A DNA stretch of 64,000 nt from Arcobacter sp. CECT 8986 (GTDB lineage Bacteria > Campylobacterota > Campylobacteria > Campylobacterales > Arcobacteraceae): the NCBI RefSeq assembly GCF_004116725.1, contig NZ_PDKG01000003.1, forward strand, positions 1 through 64,000, given 5' to 3'. The notes under the pieces are model-generated. The model did not search any database. It was not told the origin of the DNA and saw nothing but the letters and a program-made list of their open reading frames with translations. The translations under genes and the position numbers were made by a program. Positions 46,933 to 56,289 of this stretch are shown here, one piece after another; position 1 is the first letter of the stretch; every line of letters begins with the position of its first letter.

Positions 46933-47589
46933 TTAATATTTTTTTATAAAATCTTTTAAAATTACAGATGTCATTCCCCAAATTACATCTTTTTTGTATT
47001 TATATACCCAAACTTTATGTCTTTTATTTCCCCAAGGCTTTTGATAAACTTCTGGTAAATTTAATTTATCAGCTGGAAAATATACCTCTTTTTCTCCATT
47101 TTCATTAATATTATATGGTTTTACTTCATTTCTTAATGTATACTCTTTTGGTTTTTTATTTTTGAAAAACGAAACAGGAACTAATATAGTTTTTTCAACT
47201 TCTGCTTTATCAATTTTCATATTTTTTAAAGTTTTTTTCTTTAATAATCCTACAAAAATCTCAACAATAGCACCCATGGGAGCAACCATAGTATCAAGTT
47301 GACCTATAATTTTTATATTTTTCTTTTTAATTCCTAGTTCTTCTTTTATCTCTCGTAATGCTGTTTGCTTAAAGTTTTTATCAACTTCTTGCTCAAATCC
47401 TCCACCAGGAAAACAAATATCACCACCTTGTCTAATATTTGCAGCTCGTTTTTGAAATAAAATATAATATTCACCTTTTATTTTAACCAAAGGAATAATA
47501 ACAGCAGAACTAAAAAATCTATCTCTTCCTAAAACATTAGGATGTTTAGGAAAATTTTTTATTGCTTTTTTTAAATCACTTTTTTTCAT
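46933..47589 (-). CDS. Nudix hydrolase, CoA pyrophosphatase (NudL) type
   Basis: 218 residues. The region ILFQKRAANIRQGGDICFPG followed by GGFEQEV is the extra UPF0035 motif of CoA-splitting Nudix enzymes, and REIKEELGI is the Nudix core. The first Glu of the canonical box is absent, as in NudL. It probably splits CoA derivatives into phosphopantetheine and 3',5'-ADP. Starts one base behind bioA. Confidence 0.82.
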   Translation of the reverse strand: MKKSDLKKAIKNFPKHPNVLGRDRFFSSAVIIPLVKIKGEYYILFQKRAANIRQGGDICFPGGGFEQEVDKNFKQTALREIKEELGIKKKNIKIIGQLDTMVAPMGAIVEIFVGLLKKKTLKNMKIDKAEVEKTILVPVSFFKNKKPKEYTLRNEVKPYNINENGEKEVYFPADKLNLPEVYQKPWGNKRHKVWVYKYKKDVIWGMTSVILKDFIKKY

Positions 47590-47590
47590 T

Positions 47591-48877
47591 CTATTTCTTC
47601 ATTGAAATTATTGCATCTATCATTGTTCTTACAATTTTTCTTAAATCATCTTCTTTAATAGTATATGAAACAATTGAGTAAATTAATTTACCAAAAGGTC
47701 TAATCCAAACTCCATGTTCCACACAATAATCTTGAATTTTTTGTGCATATGAACCATCTTTTAACTCAATAACACCAATTGCACCAATATTTCTAATATT
47801 TTCTACAAGTTCTAAATCTTTTGCTTTTTCTAATTCTTCTTTAAATATAGACTCAATTGTTAATACTCTTTTTTTCCAAGGTGATTGTAATAGTAAATTT
47901 ATACTAGCTATCGCAACAGAACAAGCTAAAGGATTTCCCATAAATGTTGGTCCATGCATTAATATTCCAAGATTAGAATTAGAGATTGTATCACTAACAT
48001 CTTTTGTTGTTATCATAGCAGCCATTGTCATATAACCACCAGTTAATCCCTTTCCAACAGTCATAATATCAGGCTTAATATTTGCATGTTCTACTGCAAA
48101 CATTTTTCCAGTATGTCCAAATCCAGTTGCAATTTCATCAGCAATAAATAAAATATCATATTTACTACATAACTCTCTTGCTTTTACTAAAAATTCTGGA
48201 TTATAAACTCTCATTCCACCTGCACCTTGAACTACTGGTTCTATAATAAATCCAGCAACTTCTTTATGATGTTTAACAAAAGTCTCTTCTAAAGATTTTA
48301 TAGCTTCACTACAATCTTCATCGAAACCAATATTTGGTGCTTTTGTAAATATATGTTTTGGTAGATAAGTTCCATATATACTATGCATTGAGTTTTGAGG
48401 GTCACATACACTCATAGCTGCTAGTGTATCACCATGATAAGAGTGTTCACATGCAATAAATTTATATTTTTTTAATCCCTTTGCTTCTTGATATTGAATT
48501 GCTGTTTTTAAAGCAACTTCAACAGAGACAGAACCACTATCACATAAAAACACACTATGAAGTCCTGTTAAATCTACTAATAGTTTAGATAAAACAGAAG
48601 CATTTTCATGAGCTATTCCACCAAACATAATATGAGGCATAATATCTACTTGTTTTTTTAGTGCTTCATTTAATACTGGGTGATTATATCCATGAATTGC
48701 ACTCCACCATGAACTCATTCCATCTATTAATTCTTTATCATCTTCTAAAAAAATTGATGTTTTATTTGTTCTTTTAACAGGTAAAAGTTTTGTAGAAGAT
48801 GGCAAAGAATTATAAGGGTGCCAGACGTGTTCTTTATCAATTTCTAACCAATTCAAAATAATCCTTTTTATTTTCAT
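47591..48877 (-). CDS. bioA: Adenosylmethionine-8-amino-7-oxononanoate aminotransferase
   Basis: Biotin synthesis: amino transfer from S-adenosylmethionine to KAPA, giving DAPA, with PLP. 428 residues with HVWHPYNSLP, SYHGDTLAAMS, the PLP Asp in FIADEIATGFGHTG and the PLP Lys in TVGKGLTGGY. A TTG seven codons inside (MNWLEIDKEHVW) with AAAAGGA in front is an alternative start and gives a more usual N-terminus. No other bio gene is nearby. Confidence 0.93.
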   Translation of the reverse strand: MKIKRIILNWLEIDKEHVWHPYNSLPSSTKLLPVKRTNKTSIFLEDDKELIDGMSSWWSAIHGYNHPVLNEALKKQVDIMPHIMFGGIAHENASVLSKLLVDLTGLHSVFLCDSGSVSVEVALKTAIQYQEAKGLKKYKFIACEHSYHGDTLAAMSVCDPQNSMHSIYGTYLPKHIFTKAPNIGFDEDCSEAIKSLEETFVKHHKEVAGFIIEPVVQGAGGMRVYNPEFLVKARELCSKYDILFIADEIATGFGHTGKMFAVEHANIKPDIMTVGKGLTGGYMTMAAMITTKDVSDTISNSNLGILMHGPTFMGNPLACSVAIASINLLLQSPWKKRVLTIESIFKEELEKAKDLELVENIRNIGAIGVIELKDGSYAQKIQDYCVEHGVWIRPFGKLIYSIVSYTIKEDDLRKIVRTMIDAIISMKK

Positions 48878-48931
48878 TCTATCAAAAAGTTATTTTATAA
48901 CTACTTTTAAACAAACTTATGATAATTTATA

Positions 48932-48953
48932 TAACTATATTCTAATATAGTTA
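48932..48953. promoter_or_regulatory. 10-bp palindrome between bioA and a small gene
   Basis: TAACTATATT and AATATAGTTA are exact complements around CT, in the 102-base gap between two divergent genes. Possible operator for either; it does not match the BirA or BioR operators that I know. Confidence 0.35.
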
Positions 48954-48979
48954 AATTACAATAAATTTTAGGAGTTAGT

Positions 48980-49267
48980 ATGCAGCACCATGATCTAGAG
49001 TTAAAACATATCGCTAGTGTGGGGGATAAAAGATTTTTTATATCTACTATTAGAATGCATGTAAGACATACTTGGCTGAATCAACATGACAATGTTTATG
49101 TATATGAAACAATGATTTTCAAAAAAGAAAATGGAAAAGTTCTATATTTAGAACCAATATATACAAAAAGATATGATGCATATGATAAAGCAATAGACGG
49201 GCATCAATACGTAATAGAAAATATAGAAAAAATTGTAAATAAAGCACTAAGTAATCAAGAAGACTAG
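48980..49267 (+). CDS. Small protein of unknown function
   Basis: 95 residues, His- and Tyr-rich (MQHHDLELKHIASVGDKRFF, MHVRHTWLNQHDNVYVYETM), predicted mixed beta and helix, no signal or membrane segment. Not recognised. Start supported by AGGAG 7 bases upstream; followed by its own terminator. The His-x-H and HH groups could bind metal, but this is a guess. Confidence 0.7.
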   Translation: MQHHDLELKHIASVGDKRFFISTIRMHVRHTWLNQHDNVYVYETMIFKKENGKVLYLEPIYTKRYDAYDKAIDGHQYVIENIEKIVNKALSNQED

Positions 49268-49301
49268 AAATAGTTATTTTTATTACAAAAGAAGAAAATA
49301 A

Positions 49302-49337
49302 GTAAAAGAGATAGACTATTTTTCTCTTTTACCTTTT
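49302..49337 (+). terminator. Terminator after the 95-residue gene
   Basis: GTAAAAGAG and CTCTTTTAC are exact complements with a 13-base loop, followed by CTTTTTG on the plus strand. The reverse strand would serve less well. Confidence 0.6.
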
Positions 49338-49346
49338 TGTATTTTA

Positions 49347-49850
49347 TTACTTGTTATAAATTTTCAAATAATCAAAATTTATATGATGCATATATTCTCT
49401 AAGTATCAATAACTTTGCATAAAAATCTGCACTTAAATCTTTTTGATAACTACTTGCAACTGCACCTTGTGAAACATTAGCATATTCACCAAAAATATAC
49501 TCCATTTTATCTTTAGATAAAGATGTTATATCACTTATATTTTCATTACATAAAATTGCAATATCTAAAATAAATTTTTCTTTTGTGTACAACAAATATT
49601 TTTTTGGCAAAAGTGGTACCACTTTTTCTATCTCATCTTCTATATAATTTATTGCATACTCTATTTCGTTTGGTGTTGGAATAGAAGAGTAAAAGAACTT
49701 TTCATGTACTAAATCATACCCAACTGGTATTTCTATACTCTTTTCATCATAAAAGAATATAGTTTTCATTGACTCAATTTTCATATATAAAATATTTGAT
49801 TTATTTTCTATTTTTTTTAATTCTTCATAAAATTTTTTTATACTATTCAT
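49347..49850 (-). CDS. Protein of unknown function
   Basis: 167 residues, Ile/Lys/Glu-rich, cytoplasmic, probably alpha/beta. Segments NEIEYAINYIEDEIEKVVPL and YTKEKFILDIAILCNEN look like amphipathic helices, with a conserved-looking YANVSQGAVASSYQK near the end. I do not recognise the family. It lies alone between two rightward genes. Confidence 0.7.
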   Translation of the reverse strand: MNSIKKFYEELKKIENKSNILYMKIESMKTIFFYDEKSIEIPVGYDLVHEKFFYSSIPTPNEIEYAINYIEDEIEKVVPLLPKKYLLYTKEKFILDIAILCNENISDITSLSKDKMEYIFGEYANVSQGAVASSYQKDLSADFYAKLLILREYMHHINFDYLKIYNK

Positions 49851-49991
49851 AATAACTCTTTTAATATTTATTCAATTTGATTATATAAAAATTGTATAAA
49901 ATTATAAGTAAAATCTATAAATTAGCTACATTTTTAAATATTGACAACTACTTTAATCTTAGATAAGATTAAGAATATAAAGGAAGTAACT

Positions 49992-50459
49992 ATGAATGTC
50001 TATGATTATGCAATGAAAGTAGAAAAAGATGGTGAAGCTTATTATAACTATTTAGCTTCTAAAGCTCCAAATGATGGCTTAAAAAGAGTCTTTAATATTT
50101 TAGCAGATGCAGAAGTACAACACTACAATGTATTTAAAAGTATGAAAGAAAAAGATGGCCAAGATTTTAAATCAATAAATATCTCAACTGATACAAAAAC
50201 AATATTTGAAACTCTAAATGAACAAAGAGACAAAGTAAGTTTTAATGCTGAACAAGTTAAGTTTTATGAAGAAGCAATAAAAAGAGAAGAAGATTCATAT
50301 CAATTCTATTTAGACAAAGCAAATGAGATTGAAGATGAAGATGAAAGAGCTGCTTTTATAGATATAGCAAAAGAAGAAGAAAAACATAAAGCTATTCTAG
50401 AAGAGATTATTCACTTTATTCAAGAACCATACAATTGGGTAGCAAGTGCAGAATTTTAA
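49992..50459 (+). CDS. Rubrerythrin/ferritin-like diiron protein
   Basis: 155 residues from the ATG giving MNVYDYAMKVEKDGEAYYNY, preceded by AAAGGAAG. An upstream in-frame ATG gives a worse start. Four-helix ferritin-like bundle with metal-binding Glu patterns: EKDGEAYYNYL, ADAEVQHYNVF (E-x2-H), IKREEDSYQFYL and EEEKHKAILEEI (E-x2-H). There is no rubredoxin domain. Likely an iron or peroxide-handling protein; exact activity unknown. Confidence 0.85.
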   Translation: MNVYDYAMKVEKDGEAYYNYLASKAPNDGLKRVFNILADAEVQHYNVFKSMKEKDGQDFKSINISTDTKTIFETLNEQRDKVSFNAEQVKFYEEAIKREEDSYQFYLDKANEIEDEDERAAFIDIAKEEEKHKAILEEIIHFIQEPYNWVASAEF

Positions 50460-50467
50460 TGTATAAA

Positions 50468-51220
50468 CTATCTATTTAGTTTTTTCCATACAGTTTTTCC
50501 TGTGGCACAAACTTTATTTGTATCTTTTATTTTTATAGTATGAATAAATGAGTTATCAACACTATCTTTTTTTGTAGAAGATAAAATAACATCACCATAT
50601 TGTGCCTCAGAGATAAAATGCCCATCAATAAAGTACAAATAGTAATTATTTTGTATATCATCAGGTAGTGATTCAAGTAACCATTGAAGATATCTAAGAT
50701 TATTTACGTGTTTATTTGTATCAGTATCATATTTATTTACTTTGAACTCTTTTTGATACTCAAAAGAGTTAAGAGGCTCTATTTTATTTGTTAAGCTTTT
50801 ATTTAAAGATATTTGTTTATATGATGACCATATTTCTAAAAAGTCAGGTTCTATTTTTCTAGGTCTTCTTCTTTTTATATCATAAAAAAGCCATAAACCT
50901 CTCGCTCTTCCTATGATATTATAATCTTTATCATAAATAATATTTTCTCTAACTCCTCTTACTGCATAATATTTTGATATCCAAGTTCTAATAATAATTT
51001 TTTCTTTATATAAAGGATAACGATACATCTGCATTACTCCAGATAACAATACCCATCCTAAATTTTCAGACATTAAAGATAAAAGATTATGGCCTGCATA
51101 ATCACAATGTTCAGCAGCAGTTTCTTGAAGTAACATCAATACAGTAATAGGTGAAGCCTCTCCTAATCTATTCATCTCAAAAAATCTTAGTTCAAACTCT
51201 TTATCAAAATAGTTATTCAT
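50468..51220 (-). CDS. Acyl-ACP thioesterase (FatA/FatB family)
   Basis: 250 residues, two hotdog domains. The first starts FELRFFEMNRLGEASPITVL; the second holds the catalytic region NKYDTDTNKHVNNLRYLQW (Asp, Asn, His of the FatA type) and SEAQYGDVILSS. The family releases fatty acids from acyl-ACP; in bacteria it is linked to lipid turnover. It stands alone, convergent with the rubrerythrin-like gene. Confidence 0.85.
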   Translation of the reverse strand: MNNYFDKEFELRFFEMNRLGEASPITVLMLLQETAAEHCDYAGHNLLSLMSENLGWVLLSGVMQMYRYPLYKEKIIIRTWISKYYAVRGVRENIIYDKDYNIIGRARGLWLFYDIKRRRPRKIEPDFLEIWSSYKQISLNKSLTNKIEPLNSFEYQKEFKVNKYDTDTNKHVNNLRYLQWLLESLPDDIQNNYYLYFIDGHFISEAQYGDVILSSTKKDSVDNSFIHTIKIKDTNKVCATGKTVWKKLNR

Positions 51221-51324
51221 AACAACTCCTTTAATAAATAGAATATATGCTTTTTAATCTGTATTGTCAAGGAAAGAAAAGTAAAATATGATTTTTAGTA
51301 ATAATGTAAATAAGAAATAAATAA

Positions 51325-51350
51325 AGAGTCCGAAATAAATTTCGGATTCT
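51325..51350 (-). terminator. Terminator after purH
   Basis: On the minus strand ATCCGAAAT pairs with ATTTCGGA(C)T, followed by TTTATTTATTT. Located just past the purH stop. Confidence 0.75.
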
Positions 51351-51352
51351 TT

Positions 51353-52885
51353 TTAGTGTAAAAAGTGTCTTTTTCCTGTGAAGTATAAAGCCATACCAAA
51401 TTCATTAGCTGCTTCAATAATTTCATCATCTCTAATAGAACCACCTGGTTCAATTACACATTTAACACCTGCTTCTTGTGCAGCGTCAATTGAGTCTCTA
51501 AATGGGAAGAATGCTTCAGAAGCTAGAACTGAACCACTTACATCAATACCTAAATCTTCTGCTTTTCTTAATGCAGCTTTTGCAGCATCAACTCTTGAAG
51601 TCATACCCATACCAACTGCTACCATTGCTGAGTTTTTAATATAAACTACACAGTTAGATTTTGTTCCAGCTGCAACTTTTACAGCGATTTCCATATCTTT
51701 TATCTCTTGCTCTGTTGCTTCTCTTTTTGATTTAAGTTCTGCTGTTTTAACTTCATCTTCTTCAACTTTATCAGAGTCTTGATATACAAATCCACCATCA
51801 ACCATTTTGAAGTTGTGGGCATCATTTGATAGCTCTAATTTTGTTGTACCTTGTTTGAATAATTTAATTCTTTTCTTTCTACTTAACTCTTCAACTGCAT
51901 CAGGTGTAAAGTCTGCTGCAAATACAACTTCTAAGAAAATTTCATTCATTTTTTTAGCTAATTCTAACTCAACTACTCCATTAACAGCAACAACACCACC
52001 AAATGCAGAAACTGGGTCACATTTTAATGCTTCAGTATAACTTTCTAATAATGTATCTTTAATAGCAAATCCACAAGGATTACCATGTTTTACAATACAT
52101 ACAGCATTATCATCACCAAAAGAAGCAGCGATTTTAGCAGCACCACTAATATCACCCATATTATTAAAACTTGCTTCACCTTTTACAGTTATAAATTTAT
52201 CTGTAAATTGTCTATCAAATTCGTATAATGCACCTTTTTGATGTGGGTTTTCACCATATCTAGTATCAAATACTTTAGTTCCAACAATAAACTGTTTTGC
52301 ACCCATACCATTGTTGAATCTTTTATTCATATAATTAGCAATCATTGCATCATATGCAGCAGTATGCTCATATGCTTTAATCATTAAATCTCTTCTAAAT
52401 TCAACTGTATTTGTATCATTTTTTAAGTTTTCTAATACTAAATCATAATCAGCAACATCAGTTACAATAATTACACTATCATGGTTTTTAGCTGCACTTC
52501 TAACCATTGCAGGTCCACCAATATCAATATTTTCTATAATTTCTTCAAAATCGTCTGTTTTTTCAATAGTTGCTTTAAATGGATATAAATTTACACATAC
52601 TAAATCAATACCTTCAACTCCAAGTTCTTTTGCTTGGTCAAGGTGAGATTGTTTATCTCTTCTATGTAAAATACCACCATGAATATATGGATTTAAAGTT
52701 TTTACTCTTCCTTCAAAACATTCTGGGAATTTTGTAACTTCATTTGCTTCAATTACTGCGATTCCTGCTTCTTGAAGTTTTTTATAAGTACCACCAGTAG
52801 AGATTATTTCATAACCTAATGATACTAATTCTTTTGCAAAATTCTCAACACCACTTTTATCACTTACACTGATTAATGCTCTCAT
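51353..52885 (-). CDS. purH: Bifunctional AICAR transformylase/IMP cyclohydrolase
   Basis: Last two steps of purine synthesis. 510 residues: N-terminal MGS-like cyclohydrolase ([28 protein letters not shown]) and C-terminal transformylase with KHGNPCGFA and the SDAFGG-like [11 protein letters not shown], ending [16 protein letters not shown] and [10 protein letters not shown]. Full length. Downstream of purL but separated by a terminator. Confidence 0.97.
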   Translation of the reverse strand: MRALISVSDKSGVENFAKELVSLGYEIISTGGTYKKLQEAGIAVIEANEVTKFPECFEGRVKTLNPYIHGGILHRRDKQSHLDQAKELGVEGIDLVCVNLYPFKATIEKTDDFEEIIENIDIGGPAMVRSAAKNHDSVIIVTDVADYDLVLENLKNDTNTVEFRRDLMIKAYEHTAAYDAMIANYMNKRFNNGMGAKQFIVGTKVFDTRYGENPHQKGALYEFDRQFTDKFITVKGEASFNNMGDISGAAKIAASFGDDNAVCIVKHGNPCGFAIKDTLLESYTEALKCDPVSAFGGVVAVNGVVELELAKKMNEIFLEVVFAADFTPDAVEELSRKKRIKLFKQGTTKLELSNDAHNFKMVDGGFVYQDSDKVEEDEVKTAELKSKREATEQEIKDMEIAVKVAAGTKSNCVVYIKNSAMVAVGMGMTSRVDAAKAALRKAEDLGIDVSGSVLASEAFFPFRDSIDAAQEAGVKCVIEPGGSIRDDEIIEAANEFGMALYFTGKRHFLH

Positions 52886-52930
52886 CTAAACTTTTCTCCT
52901 ATTAAAATATTATTAAATTTTTTTAAAAAT

Positions 52931-52963
52931 AAAAAAAGCCAAACCCCGAGGAGTTTGGCTTTT
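52931..52963 (-). terminator. Strong terminator after purL
   Basis: Minus strand: AAAAGCCAAAC pairs with GTTTGGCTTTT, with GC-rich loop and seven T following. It separates purL from purH. Confidence 0.88.
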
Positions 52964-52975
52964 ATATCAGACTTA

Positions 52976-55189
52976 TTATAAATCCTGCTCGATTACTCTT
53001 TTGAATTTATTATAATATATATCACTTGCTTCTGTTAACGTAACTCTAATATCATTTATAGAAATCATTCCAGATTTAACTGTTCCAATCTCTTCAAATT
53101 TAATTTCATTCTCATTTGCAACTGTTTCAAATGCTTCTTTATTAGAAGGTTTAACTTCTACTATTGCTCTACTTAAAGTTTCTGAGAAAATATCTTTTGA
53201 ATCATCAAGTTTAACATTTACCTCTACACCTTTGTTTCCAACAACAGCCATTTTTGCTAATGATACAGCAATACCACCAACATTAACATCTTTTGCAGAC
53301 TCAACTAAACTTTGTTTATTTGCTTCAATTACTGTATTCCAAAGTTTTAATTCTTTTTCAAAATCTACTTCTGGGTGAGTTCCAGCAACTTCGTTATACA
53401 TTTTTTTCATATATAAACTTCCACCAAATTCTGATTTAGTTTCACCTAAAATATATAGTAAGTTAGCATCTGATTTTAAAGCTGAAGGAACAACTTTATT
53501 TGCATCATCATTTACACCAACCATTGCAATTGAAGGAGTTGGGAAAACACCAACACCATTTGTTTCATTGTATAAAGATACATTTCCACCAATTACAGGA
53601 GTAATTAATTCTCTACAAGCATCTTTAATACCTTCACAAGATTGAGCAAATTGCCACATTACTTCTGGATTTTCTGGGTTACCAAAGTTTAGACAATCAG
53701 TAATTGCTTTTGGCATAGCACCAGTCATAGCAACATTTCTTCCTGATTCCATTACAGCTGCACTTGCACCTAGTTTTGGATCAATATAACAAAATCTTGT
53801 ATTACAATCAGCAGACATAGCTAAAGCTTTTCCAGTCTCTTTTACTCTGATTGAAGATCCATCTAATTTACCAGGACCTTTTACAGTATTTGTTTGTACC
53901 ATTGAATCATATTGGTCATAAACCCATGCTTTATCTACAACTTCCATATCACTGAACATTGCATCGAAAGCTTCTTGATTTGAAATATTTTTGTCTAATT
54001 TAATATTTTTGATATCTTTTAAATATTCTGGTTCTTTTGTTGGTCTATCTAAAATTGGTGCTTGTTCACTTACTGGTTGAACAGGTACTTCTGCACATTT
54101 TTCACCATGCCAGAATAATTCCATATTTCCAGTACCAGTTACTTCACCAATAACAGCTACATCTAATTCCCATTTTTGAAATATTTCAATAATTCTATCT
54201 TCTGTACCTTTTTTAGCACAAATAAGCATTCTTTCTTGAGATTCAGATAGCATAAAATCATAAGGAGTCATTCCAGTTTCTCTTGCTGGAACTTTATCTA
54301 GATGCATTATCATACCACTATCACTTCTACCTGCCATTTCAAATGAAGATGAAGTAAGACCAGCTGCACCCATATCTTGAATACCGATAATTAAATCTTC
54401 TTTAAATAACTCTAAGCATGCTTCTAAAAGTAGTTTTTCAGTAAATGGGTCACCCACTTGTACTGTTGGTCTTTTTGATTCACTATCTTCATCAAATGAT
54501 GCACTTGACATAACAGCTCCACCAAGACCATCTCTACCAGTTTTAGAACCTACATACATAACTGGGTTTCCAATACCTTCAGCTTTTCCATAGAAAATTT
54601 CATCAGCTTTAGCAATACCTAAAGTAAATGCATTTACAAGGTTGTTTCCAGCATAACACTCTTCAAATGTTGTTTCTCCACCGATAGTTGGTACACCCAT
54701 ACAGTTACCATAACCACCAATACCAGCAACAACACCTCTTAATAAAAATCTGTGTTTTTTAGCAATATCACTATTACCTTCAATTCCTGCAAATCTAATA
54801 GAGTTCATATTTGCAACAGGTCTAGCACCCATTGTAAATACATCTCTTAGAATACCACCAACTCCCGTAGCTGCACCTTGGTATGGTTCAATAAATGAAG
54901 GGTGATTGTGAGATTCCATTTTAAATACTGCTGCATATCCATCTCCGATATCAATAACACCAGCATTTTCTCCTGGACCTTGGATAACCCAAGGAGCTTT
55001 CGTAGGAAAACCATTTAAATATTTTTTACTTGATTTATATGAGCAGTGCTCACTCCACATAGCAGAGAAGATACCAATCTCAACGTGATTTGGTTCTCTT
55101 CCTAAAATATCTCGAATTTGATCTAATTCTTCAAGTGATAAAGAGTGCGCTAAGGCTATCTCTTCAATATTCATCTCTTTATGTTGCAT
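52976..55189 (-). CDS. purL: Phosphoribosylformylglycinamidine synthase II
   Basis: ATP-dependent amidation of FGAR to FGAM in purine synthesis. 737 residues, the small PurL that needs PurQ and PurS (not in this window). Motifs include [33 protein letters not shown], the ATP/Mg segments [20 protein letters not shown] and [18 protein letters not shown]. Length normal. Confidence 0.97.
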   Translation of the reverse strand: MQHKEMNIEEIALAHSLSLEELDQIRDILGREPNHVEIGIFSAMWSEHCSYKSSKKYLNGFPTKAPWVIQGPGENAGVIDIGDGYAAVFKMESHNHPSFIEPYQGAATGVGGILRDVFTMGARPVANMNSIRFAGIEGNSDIAKKHRFLLRGVVAGIGGYGNCMGVPTIGGETTFEECYAGNNLVNAFTLGIAKADEIFYGKAEGIGNPVMYVGSKTGRDGLGGAVMSSASFDEDSESKRPTVQVGDPFTEKLLLEACLELFKEDLIIGIQDMGAAGLTSSSFEMAGRSDSGMIMHLDKVPARETGMTPYDFMLSESQERMLICAKKGTEDRIIEIFQKWELDVAVIGEVTGTGNMELFWHGEKCAEVPVQPVSEQAPILDRPTKEPEYLKDIKNIKLDKNISNQEAFDAMFSDMEVVDKAWVYDQYDSMVQTNTVKGPGKLDGSSIRVKETGKALAMSADCNTRFCYIDPKLGASAAVMESGRNVAMTGAMPKAITDCLNFGNPENPEVMWQFAQSCEGIKDACRELITPVIGGNVSLYNETNGVGVFPTPSIAMVGVNDDANKVVPSALKSDANLLYILGETKSEFGGSLYMKKMYNEVAGTHPEVDFEKELKLWNTVIEANKQSLVESAKDVNVGGIAVSLAKMAVVGNKGVEVNVKLDDSKDIFSETLSRAIVEVKPSNKEAFETVANENEIKFEEIGTVKSGMISINDIRVTLTEASDIYYNKFKRVIEQDL

Positions 55190-55255
55190 CTGTTACCTTA
55201 AAAGTTATTTCATAGTTAAGATGCGATTATATCTAAAAAGGGGTTAAATAAAGTT

Positions 55256-56212
55256 TTAGCCTTCAGCTAATATCTCAATTCTATTGTCAATTATCTCAAC
55301 AAATAGCTCTTTTTCTCCATCAAATTTATAATTTTTTGTTCTATATTTTTCATCCATCAAAATTCTATATATTTTTTTGTTTAGTGAGTTTGGATAAGGT
55401 ATTACATTTATATTAGAAAACTCTATTTGAGTATCCTCTTTTTTATTAAAAACTCTTTTTTTATACTCTTTAAATCTATCTAAATCATATCCATTACTTT
55501 TTTTAAAATCTTTTGAATAAAAAGAGATATATTTATCCAAATCTGATTTTTTCCAAGCATCTTTCCATTTATAAATAGATGATAAAATTAAACTAATATC
55601 TTCTTTAGTACTTTTTTCAATCTTTTTCTTTGAAATTAAAACAATAGATTTATCTAAATCAATACTTTGCTCAAGTTTTTCTAAATTTATATTATCTAAA
55701 GCAATACATCCTTTAGTATAATCTTCTCTATTTTCATTTAATGGCATTCCATGTATCCAAATACCATGTCCATCTTTATTCAAAATTTTGTCATACATAT
55801 TAGGATATGAAGTAACTAAAGCTAATGGACCATAAAATGGGTCAAGTTTTGTTAATTTATTTGTTAATTTATAAACGCCTTCTGGAGTTTTTAAGTCCCC
55901 TTCTCTTTTTTTATCCCCTGGTCTTTCTCCAATAATAACATTATCATCTGCCATTTGAGAAAATCCATTATCAACTTTTTTTAAAAGTTTTAATTTTTTT
56001 GAATCTTTATCTACAACAATTAAATATTTTGTAGACTCATAATAACCATATTGTATATCTTTATTTTCTAAATATTTTTCCCAATAAGTTTGTGTTCTTA
56101 ACTGGCTTTCTAACTTCTCCTTTACAGCTTCAATTCCTTGTGTTCTATATACATCAATTAAATCTGCAAATAAAAATGTAGTAATAAGTAGGAAAGTTCC
56201 TAAAATTCGCAT
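55256..56212 (-). CDS. Csd6/Pgp2-like LD-carboxypeptidase (YkuD fold)
   Basis: 318 residues: signal peptide (MRILGTFLLITTFLFA), an N-terminal region (to about 100), a YkuD catalytic domain with HGIWIHGMPL (His154) and DYTKGCIALDN (Cys169), and a C-terminal NTF2-like domain (about 205-318, WKDAWKKSDLDKYISFYSKD). This three-part layout is that of H. pylori Csd6 and C. jejuni Pgp2, which trim peptidoglycan tetrapeptides to tripeptides and set helical shape. The L,D-transpeptidase name from automated annotation would be less exact. Divergent from the M23 gene. Confidence 0.85.
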   Translation of the reverse strand: MRILGTFLLITTFLFADLIDVYRTQGIEAVKEKLESQLRTQTYWEKYLENKDIQYGYYESTKYLIVVDKDSKKLKLLKKVDNGFSQMADDNVIIGERPGDKKREGDLKTPEGVYKLTNKLTKLDPFYGPLALVTSYPNMYDKILNKDGHGIWIHGMPLNENREDYTKGCIALDNINLEKLEQSIDLDKSIVLISKKKIEKSTKEDISLILSSIYKWKDAWKKSDLDKYISFYSKDFKKSNGYDLDRFKEYKKRVFNKKEDTQIEFSNINVIPYPNSLNKKIYRILMDEKYRTKNYKFDGEKELFVEIIDNRIEILAEG

Positions 56213-56289
56213 TCAAATACTCCAACTAGATTTTTTTAAGTTTTGCAATTGTATAATATTACCCCTAATTTTTATATAAAAGAAGTTTC

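Noticed and set aside
46933-47589. Inactive Nudix enzyme because a Glu of the box is missing
   Set aside because: CoA-type Nudix enzymes (NudL) share this deviation; the EE of REIKEELGI is kept.
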